Positions 59,335 through 64,000 of a stretch of 64,000 bases of DNA are shown here, piece after piece. This DNA is from Crossiella sp. S99.2 (GTDB taxonomy: Bacteria; Actinomycetota; Actinomycetes; Mycobacteriales; Pseudonocardiaceae). A program made the position numbers and the translations under genes. Below the pieces are notes generated by a model that saw nothing but the letters and a program-made list of their open reading frames with translations, did not search any database and was not told the origin of the DNA. The stretch is taken from contig NZ_JALMDK010000010.1 in the NCBI RefSeq assembly GCF_023094165.1, positions 243,886 to 307,885 of the forward strand, written 5' to 3'. Numbering within the stretch: position 1 is the stretch's first letter; each line of letters begins with the position of its first letter.

Positions 59335-60247
59335 GGGCGGCTTCCTGCTCGGTGCGCTGGGGGTGCTGGCCTTCAGCCTGTCGCTGCCGATGACCCGGCT
59401 CGCGGTGGCCGAGTTGAACCCCTGGTTCGTCGCCTTCGGCCGGGCCGCGGTGGCCGGGATGCTGGCCCTCGGCTACCTGTGGATCACCGGCTGGCAACGC
59501 CTGAACCGAGCCCAGGTCAAGCGGTTGCTGCTGGTCGGACTCGGTGTGGTGGTCGGCTTCCCGCTGTTCACCTCGCTCGCGCTGACCGTGCAGACCGCCT
59601 CGCACGGCGCGGTGGTGATCGCGGTGCTGCCCGCCGCCACCGCGGTGTGGGCGGTGCTGCGCGCGGGGGAGCGGCCGACCGGACGGTTCTGGCTGGCCAG
59701 CGGCGCGGGTCTGCTCGCGGTGCTGGTGTTCGTGGCCACCGCGGGCGGCCTCAGCGGCGGCTTCGAGGCCGCGGACCTGTTGCTGCTGGCCGCGGTGGTG
59801 TTGTGCGGACTGGGTTACGCCGAGGGCGGCGCGCTGGCCCGTGATCTCGGCGGCGCGCGCACGATCTGCTGGGCCCTGGTGGTCTCGCTGCCGCTGACCG
59901 TGCCGGCCACCGTGGTCGCCGCGCTGCCGATCGTGCCCGCCGCGGTGAGCTGGCAGGCGTGGGCGAGCTTCGGCTACGTCAGCCTGGTGTCGATGTTCTT
60001 CGGCTTCTTCGCCTGGTACGCCGGACTCGCCCGCGGCGGGGTGGCCAGGGTCGGTCAGGTGCAGCTCGCCCAGCCGGTGCTTGGCCTGGGCTGGGCGGCG
60101 TTGCTGCTGGGGGAGGAGATCGGCGTGTTCACCGCGGGCATGGCGGTGGTGGTGCTGTTGTGCGTGGTGCTCACCCAAAGGAGCCGTGCGATTACTCCTC
60201 CGGTGCGGGTCGATCGACCGTCACCACAGGTGGCACAACGGTTCTAG
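59294..60247 (+). CDS. EamA-type (DMT) transporter
   Basis: A 317-residue protein with ten membrane helices in two EamA repeats, as in drug/metabolite transporters (for example G-G-F-L-L-G-A-L-G-V-L-A at the start and Q-V-Q-L-A-Q-P-V-L-G-L-G-W-A near 256-270). ATG 59294 overlaps the divergent MocR start by two bases. Likely exports an amino compound sensed by MocR (inference). Confidence 0.88.
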   Translation: MRDKSNVIGKNRITGGFLLGALGVLAFSLSLPMTRLAVAELNPWFVAFGRAAVAGMLALGYLWITGWQRLNRAQVKRLLLVGLGVVVGFPLFTSLALTVQTASHGAVVIAVLPAATAVWAVLRAGERPTGRFWLASGAGLLAVLVFVATAGGLSGGFEAADLLLLAAVVLCGLGYAEGGALARDLGGARTICWALVVSLPLTVPATVVAALPIVPAAVSWQAWASFGYVSLVSMFFGFFAWYAGLARGGVARVGQVQLAQPVLGLGWAALLLGEEIGVFTAGMAVVVLLCVVLTQRSRAITPPVRVDRPSPQVAQRF

Positions 60248-60357
60248 GGTTGCTCTCAGCGGGTGGGGGGGCGAAGAGGCGACTGGGGGTTTTCTTCGCC
60301 GAGAGCCGCTGAGACGTCGTGGGTCCGGGCGGGACGCACGACGAGACGGTGGCGGTG

Positions 60358-60390
60358 GCCGCGTGTGCCCACTCAACAGGCACACGCGGC
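60358..60390. terminator. Hairpin after the EamA gene
   Basis: A perfect 12-base stem (GCCGCGTGTGCC / GGCACACGCGGC) with a 9-base loop, about 110 bases after the EamA stop. No T-tract follows. Confidence 0.6.
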
Positions 60391-60498
60391 ACCATCCACC
60401 AGGTTCGGCGCCGCGGCCAGCTTCCGGGGTGAGGTCGGCCTCACTCCCAGCGGCGATCGGCGCTCGCAGCTGGCTCCCAGGGGCTAATCTGCACAGTC

Positions 60499-61632
60499 AT
60501 GGAGGGCAACCGGCCGGGTCCGGCCCCGGACTGGGCGATCGAACGCGAGTTCCGCCGCTCGGCCCTCCGGTTCTCCTTGCTTGTGCGCACAGTCGTGCTG
60601 GCCTGCGCCGGGGTGCTCGCCCCGCTGTCCGCGCCCGAGGACCTCACCGCCACCATCGCCGCCGTCCTGGTCGTCAACGCGTGGAACCTGGTGCTGTGGC
60701 GGGCGCGGGGTCGCTGGGTGCTGCCGGCAGACCTGGCGGTGCTGACCGCGTTGTGCCTGGCACAGGGGCAGATCGAGCCGGCGGCCGCGCTCTCCGACGG
60801 GACCAGCTGGGTGCTGGTCATGGTGTCGGTGGTCGCGGTCAGCTGGCAGTGGCGGGTCCCGCCCGCCCGCGGCGCCCTGGCGGCGGCGGTGCTGGTGCTG
60901 TTCGTGGCCTACTCCGGCGGGGTCGCGCTGGTCGCCGACTGGGAGACCGGGATTCCCTACGGGCTCTGGCTTTTTGTCGAGGCCGGACTGGCCAGGCTGC
61001 TGTTCGTGCTGGTGTGCCGGGGCGCGCGGGCGGCCGACACGGCCACCGCGGCGGCCGCGGAGGCGGAGCGTGCAGCCGAGGTCGAGGCGGCCCGGAACCG
61101 GGAACACCGCGAGTACCTGGCCACCCTGCACGACACCGGCGCAGCCACCCTGCTGATGGTCGGCATGGGCGTGGCCGACCGGCCCGAACCCTGGCTGGCC
61201 GAACAGGCCGCCAGGGACGTCGCCGCGCTGGCCACCCGCCCCGAACCCGACCAGGAACCGGTCCAGCTGGCCGCGGTCCTGGTGCGCGCGGCGGAGGCGG
61301 CGCCAGTGGCGGTGGACGTGCGGTTCGAGTACCAGCCGATGGTGACCGCGGCGGTGGCGGCGGCCCTGGAACGCGGGGTGGCGGAGGCGTTGCGGAACGT
61401 GCACCGGCACGCCGGAGTGGACCGGGCCGCCCTGGTGGTGGCCGGGGACGCCGCCCGGGTGGTGGTGGAGGTGCGGGACGAGGGGGCCGGGTTCGCGGTG
61501 GGCGAGACCTCGGCGCAGCGGCGCGGACTGACCGGGTCGGTGGTGGCCCGGATGCACCGGGCCGGCGGGCGGGGGAGTGTGCGCTCGGCGCCGGGGGAGG
61601 GCACCACGGTGCGGTTGGAGTGGCCCGGATGA
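60499..61632 (+). CDS. Sensor histidine kinase, NarL/DesK-like
   Basis: A 377-residue membrane kinase: about five N-terminal helices, H-box E-H-R-E-Y-L-A-T-L-H-D-T-G-A-A-T (H near 213) and C-terminal ATPase domain with A-L-R-N-V-H-R-H-A and R-D-E-G-A-G-F. ATG 60499. Its partner regulator is probably the one at 62800, with a degenerate sensor-like gene between. A dispersed repeat lies right after its stop. Confidence 0.85.
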   Translation: MEGNRPGPAPDWAIEREFRRSALRFSLLVRTVVLACAGVLAPLSAPEDLTATIAAVLVVNAWNLVLWRARGRWVLPADLAVLTALCLAQGQIEPAAALSDGTSWVLVMVSVVAVSWQWRVPPARGALAAAVLVLFVAYSGGVALVADWETGIPYGLWLFVEAGLARLLFVLVCRGARAADTATAAAAEAERAAEVEAARNREHREYLATLHDTGAATLLMVGMGVADRPEPWLAEQAARDVAALATRPEPDQEPVQLAAVLVRAAEAAPVAVDVRFEYQPMVTAAVAAALERGVAEALRNVHRHAGVDRAALVVAGDAARVVVEVRDEGAGFAVGETSAQRRGLTGSVVARMHRAGGRGSVRSAPGEGTTVRLEWPG

Positions 61633-61648
61633 GCCGCCAGCCGCGCAC

Positions 61649-61714
61649 AGTCGAGTTGGCCCAAGTCGTACGACCAGTTGGGCCAACTTGGCGTACGACT
61701 TTGGCCAACTCGAC
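61649..61714. repeat. Dispersed hairpin repeat, copy 3
   Basis: Arms GTCGAGTTGGCC(C/A)AAGTCGTACG and its complement pair over 23 bases with one mismatch, around an inner AGTTGG-G-CCAACT. It lies 17 bases after the kinase stop and directly upstream of the next gene, so it forms part of that gene's leader. Confidence 0.85.
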
Positions 61715-61729
61715 GGTGGTGGGGTGGCG

Positions 61730-62818
61730 GTGAGCGGGCGGGTGGGGACGGCCGCGGTGTACCTGCGGGGGTTGCGGCTGGCCACCGTGCTGATCACCTT
61801 CGCCGGGCTGCTCGGGCTGGCGCTGCCGGTGATCATCGCGAACGCGGAGGTCTACCGGTCGCTGACCCTGGAGCTGGTCGCCTTCGGCATGCTGTTCGCG
61901 GTCGCGGTCTTCTGCGCACTCCGCGCCGATCCCGGCCGCTGGCGCTGGCCGCTGCTGGTGCTGGTGTTCGGCGCGGCCCTGCTCGCGCTGACCGGGGTGC
62001 CGCCGGAGCTGATCGTGAGCCGGGCCGAGTGGTCCTTCATGCTGCTCGGCTGGTTCGGCGTGCTGTTGTTGCTGGACAAGGGGATCGGCGCGGTGCTGGC
62101 CTTCCTGCTGGTGCACGCGGTGCTCAACGTGGGGCAGCTGATCCTGGTCGGGCAGGCGGACCGGGCCGCGCTGGTCGGCCTACTGATCGCGGGGGTCACC
62201 GTGTTCGGGTATCAGCTCGCGGTCGCCTTCGCCGCCGCGATGCTGCACCGGATCGCCGCCGGGGCCGCCCGGACCGCCCGGATCGAGGCGCACCGGCGGA
62301 CCGCGGCGGTGATCACCCGGGAACTGCAACGTGATCACGAGGAGCGGTACGCGGCGCTGTCCCGCACCGCGTTGCCGCTGCTGGTGGACCTCGCCACGGG
62401 GCGGGCCGATCCCGGGGACGAGCGGGTGCGGCGGCTGGCGGCGGTGGAGGCGGCGCGGATGCGGCGGCTGTTCGCCGAGGGCGATGACGTGGACGATCCG
62501 CTGCTGCACGAGCTGGCCGCCTGCATCGACAGCGCGCAGCGCGGCGGGGTGAGCGTGCAGCTGGCGGTGCGCGGGCCACGGCCGCCGCTGGACCTGGCGG
62601 TGCGGCGGGCGCTGACCGAACCGGCGCTGGCGGCGCTGGTGGCCGCGGCCAGTACCGCCAGGGTGACCGTGGTCGGTTCGGCTAACGCCGTTACGGTAAG
62701 TGTGGTCGCCGACGCGCCGGAGCCCGTTCCGGTCGCGCAGGCCGACGGGGTCGTGGTGACGAACCTGGTGAACGCGGATCGGGTGTGGGTGGAAGCCAAG
62801 TGGCGAGCGCAGAACTGA
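61730..62818 (+). CDS. Membrane sensor-like protein without an ATPase domain (degenerate kinase)
   Basis: A 362-residue protein with five to seven N-terminal membrane helices and a C-terminal cytoplasmic part of about 190 residues (R-I-E-A-H-R-R-T-A-A-V-I-T-R-E-L-Q near 184). That part has no clear H-box or N, G1 and G2 boxes: the A-L-T-E-P-A-L-A-A-L-V-A-A-A-S stretch stands where a HATPase N-box would be. It resembles a pseudo-kinase or scaffold. GTG 61730 is used (GTG 61724 also possible). It overlaps the response regulator gene by 19 bases. Confidence 0.6.
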   Translation: MSGRVGTAAVYLRGLRLATVLITFAGLLGLALPVIIANAEVYRSLTLELVAFGMLFAVAVFCALRADPGRWRWPLLVLVFGAALLALTGVPPELIVSRAEWSFMLLGWFGVLLLLDKGIGAVLAFLLVHAVLNVGQLILVGQADRAALVGLLIAGVTVFGYQLAVAFAAAMLHRIAAGAARTARIEAHRRTAAVITRELQRDHEERYAALSRTALPLLVDLATGRADPGDERVRRLAAVEAARMRRLFAEGDDVDDPLLHELAACIDSAQRGGVSVQLAVRGPRPPLDLAVRRALTEPALAALVAAASTARVTVVGSANAVTVSVVADAPEPVPVAQADGVVVTNLVNADRVWVEAKWRAQN

Positions 62819-63459
62819 TCACCGCGGTGGTGGTGGACGACCACCCCGCGATCGTGGCCGGGGTGCAGGCCTGGTGCAGCCTGGCCGACCCGCCGATCGA
62901 GGTGCTGGCGACCGGGCCGACCCCGGCCGCGGCCTGGACCGACCCTGGCGCCCAGGCCGATGTGGTGGTGCTGGACCTGCACCTGGGCCAGACCGCCCAG
63001 CCCGGCTACGGCGACCTGACCCGGCTGGTCGACGCGGGCCGCCAGGTGATCGTCTACACCATGCGCGACGACGCGGAGACCGCACTGTCCTGTGTGGACA
63101 TCGGCGCGTTCGCCTACCTGACCAAGGCCGAGGGCCAGACCCACCTGGTCGCCGCCATCCGGGCCGCGGCGAACAACCTGCCCTACACCCCGCCCGCGCT
63201 GGCCGGCGCGATCGGCGCGGACACCCGCAGCAGCCGCCCGCGACTGGCCCCGCGCGAGGAGGATGTGCTGATCGAGTGGTTCACCTGCGAATCCAAGGAG
63301 ATGGTCGCGCAGAAGCTGGGGCTCTCCGCGCGTACCGTCAACACCTACATCGACCGGGTGCGGATCAAGTACGCCAACGTCGGGCGCGCCGCCCCGACCA
63401 AGGCGGCACTGGTGGCCCGCGCCATCCAGGACGGCCTGGTTGCCTTGGAGGACCTGTGA
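62800..63459 (+). CDS. Response regulator, NarL/LuxR type
   Basis: A 219-residue regulator: receiver with D-D-H-P near 12-15, phospho-acceptor Asp in V-V-L-D-L-H-L-G near 54 and Lys in Y-L-T-K-A, and a LuxR HTH (L-A-P-R-E-E-D-V-L-I-E-W-F-T-C-E-S). GTG 62800. It overlaps the preceding sensor-like gene and the following RidA gene (GTGA). Confidence 0.9.
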   Translation: MASAELITAVVVDDHPAIVAGVQAWCSLADPPIEVLATGPTPAAAWTDPGAQADVVVLDLHLGQTAQPGYGDLTRLVDAGRQVIVYTMRDDAETALSCVDIGAFAYLTKAEGQTHLVAAIRAAANNLPYTPPALAGAIGADTRSSRPRLAPREEDVLIEWFTCESKEMVAQKLGLSARTVNTYIDRVRIKYANVGRAAPTKAALVARAIQDGLVALEDL

Positions 63460-63860
63460 TCCAGCGTTGGAAGCCCGCGGTGATCGGCCCGCCGGTGGGC
63501 CAGTACAGCCACCTGGCCAGTGCGCCCGCCGACCACGAGCTGCTGTTCATCGCCGGGCAGATCGGCTCCCGGCTGGACGGCACCATGGCCGCGGACGCGG
63601 AAACCCAGACCCGGCAGGCGCACGAGAACCTGGCCGCGCTGCTCGCCGCGGCCGGCGGCGGCCCGGAACACCTGGTGAAGATGTTCACCATGGTCGCCGG
63701 CACCGAGCACCTGCCCGCGGTGCGCGCCGGGCGGGTGGAGCTGTTCGAGAAGTGGTTCCCGGACAAGGACTGGCCCGCGCACTCGCTGATCGTGGTGGCC
63801 GGGCTGGCCGCACCGCACATCCTCATCGAGGTGGAGGCGGTCGCGGCGATCCCGAGGTAG
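63456..63860 (+). CDS. RidA-family protein
   Basis: A 134-residue YjgF/RidA/UK114-type protein: G-P-P-V-G-Q-Y-S-H near 11-19, G-Q-I-G near 34, the Arg of L-P-A-V-R-A-G-R, and E-V-E-A-V-A near 127. RidA proteins break down reactive imines. GTG 63456 overlaps the regulator stop, with GGAGG-A upstream. Its place behind a two-component system is not usual. Confidence 0.88.
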   Translation: MIQRWKPAVIGPPVGQYSHLASAPADHELLFIAGQIGSRLDGTMAADAETQTRQAHENLAALLAAAGGGPEHLVKMFTMVAGTEHLPAVRAGRVELFEKWFPDKDWPAHSLIVVAGLAAPHILIEVEAVAAIPR

Positions 63861-63878
63861 ACCCCGCCCCACCCGGCG

Positions 63879-63945
63879 CCGAGTTGGCACAGTGGGACGC
63901 ATAGTTGGCCCAAGTGGGCGTCCTACGACTCTGTTGGCGAATTGG
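63879..63945. repeat. Dispersed hairpin repeat, copy 4 (diverged)
   Basis: Starts GCGCCGAGTTGGCACAGT and keeps the middle GTTGGCCCAAGTGGGCGT block, but the right arm is worn (CTGTTGGCGAATTGG). It begins 18 bases after the RidA stop. Confidence 0.7.
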
Positions 63946-63953
63946 TGGGGTGG

Positions 63954-64000
63954 TCAGGCGGCGGTGCGCAGGGCCTGGAACCGGGTGATGCGGGTTTTGC
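63954..64000 (-). CDS. C-terminal end of a leftward gene
   Basis: The window ends in a leftward frame with a stop at 63954-63956 (TCA on the + strand). The last residues read KTRITRFQALRTAA. Too short to identify. Confidence 0.35.
   Translation of the reverse strand, partial: KTRITRFQALRTAA

Noticed and set aside
60263..60487. Open frame in the region after the EamA gene
   Set aside because: No ribosome site, no motif, and a hairpin terminator lies inside it.

Overview
The window is GC-rich (about 70-75% in most stretches) with dense, often overlapping genes and frequent GTG/TTG starts. It carries ESX (type VII) substrate-like proteins, YbaB/EbfC-like proteins, DUF3558/DUF3048 lipoproteins, an ECF42-type sigma factor with its YCII partner and many MarR/IclR/GntR regulators. 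This fits a high-GC actinomycete chromosome; a Pseudonocardiales member is my inference. I saw no rRNA or tRNA gene, CRISPR array, transposase or integrase.

Layout. 1-7.1 kb: two ESX-associated groups, one leftward (YbaB-like, two helical/WXG-type proteins, lipoprotein) and one rightward (two YbaB-like, one helical protein, one large effector with a DUF6973-like C-terminus), separated by an AraC regulator and a DUF1015 protein. 7.2-13 kb: a GGDEF protein with a decayed EAL domain, then a leftward MacAB-type ABC operon ending in a DUF5666-like protein. 13-23.7 kb: housekeeping and envelope genes (TIGR03083-type protein, a shortened SnoaL remnant, MscS channel, Crp/Fnr regulator, CopD, esterase, DUF4436, FAD oxidoreductase). 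24-29.8 kb: a catabolic-looking module of aldehyde dehydrogenase, MarR, tandem IclR, GTP cyclohydrolase II and extradiol dioxygenase, linked by near-identical palindromes. 30.2-35.2 kb: a MarR/SnoaL divergent pair with twin operators, then a leftward GntR, creatininase-like, PHB-depolymerase-like and AbgT transporter operon. 35.3-40.6 kb: an ABC exporter diverging from a NarL-type two-component system.

40.6-42.8 kb is the most unusual region. A visibly AT-richer two-gene cassette (SMC/OLD-like AAA ATPase plus a DUF4276/TOPRIM-like protein, reminiscent of ATPase-TOPRIM phage-defence pairs) is flanked by a 20-bp direct repeat (one mismatch) that duplicates the first codons of the downstream lactate-monooxygenase-like gene. 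It looks like an insertion into the 5' end of that gene in which the reading frame was restored.

42.8-50.8 kb: a 2-hydroxyacid oxidase and dehydrogenase pair, a small LuxR-type regulator, a methyltransferase, the ECF42/YCII pair, an SGNH hydrolase, and a cupin/SDR pair. 51-55.3 kb: the three-gene NAD(P) transhydrogenase operon, a methyltransferase, a small hypothetical protein and a MarR. 55.4-55.8 kb: nine units, about 43.6 bp apart, each built on a palindromic core, followed by a hairpin. 55.8-64 kb: DJ-1/PfpI, a DUF3048 lipoprotein, a 57-codon gene, a MocR regulator diverging from an EamA exporter with overlapping start codons, an unusual two-component locus and a RidA protein. A dispersed ~67-75-bp hairpin repeat occurs four times (14.0, 23.9, 61.7 and 63.9 kb), each shortly after a stop codon.
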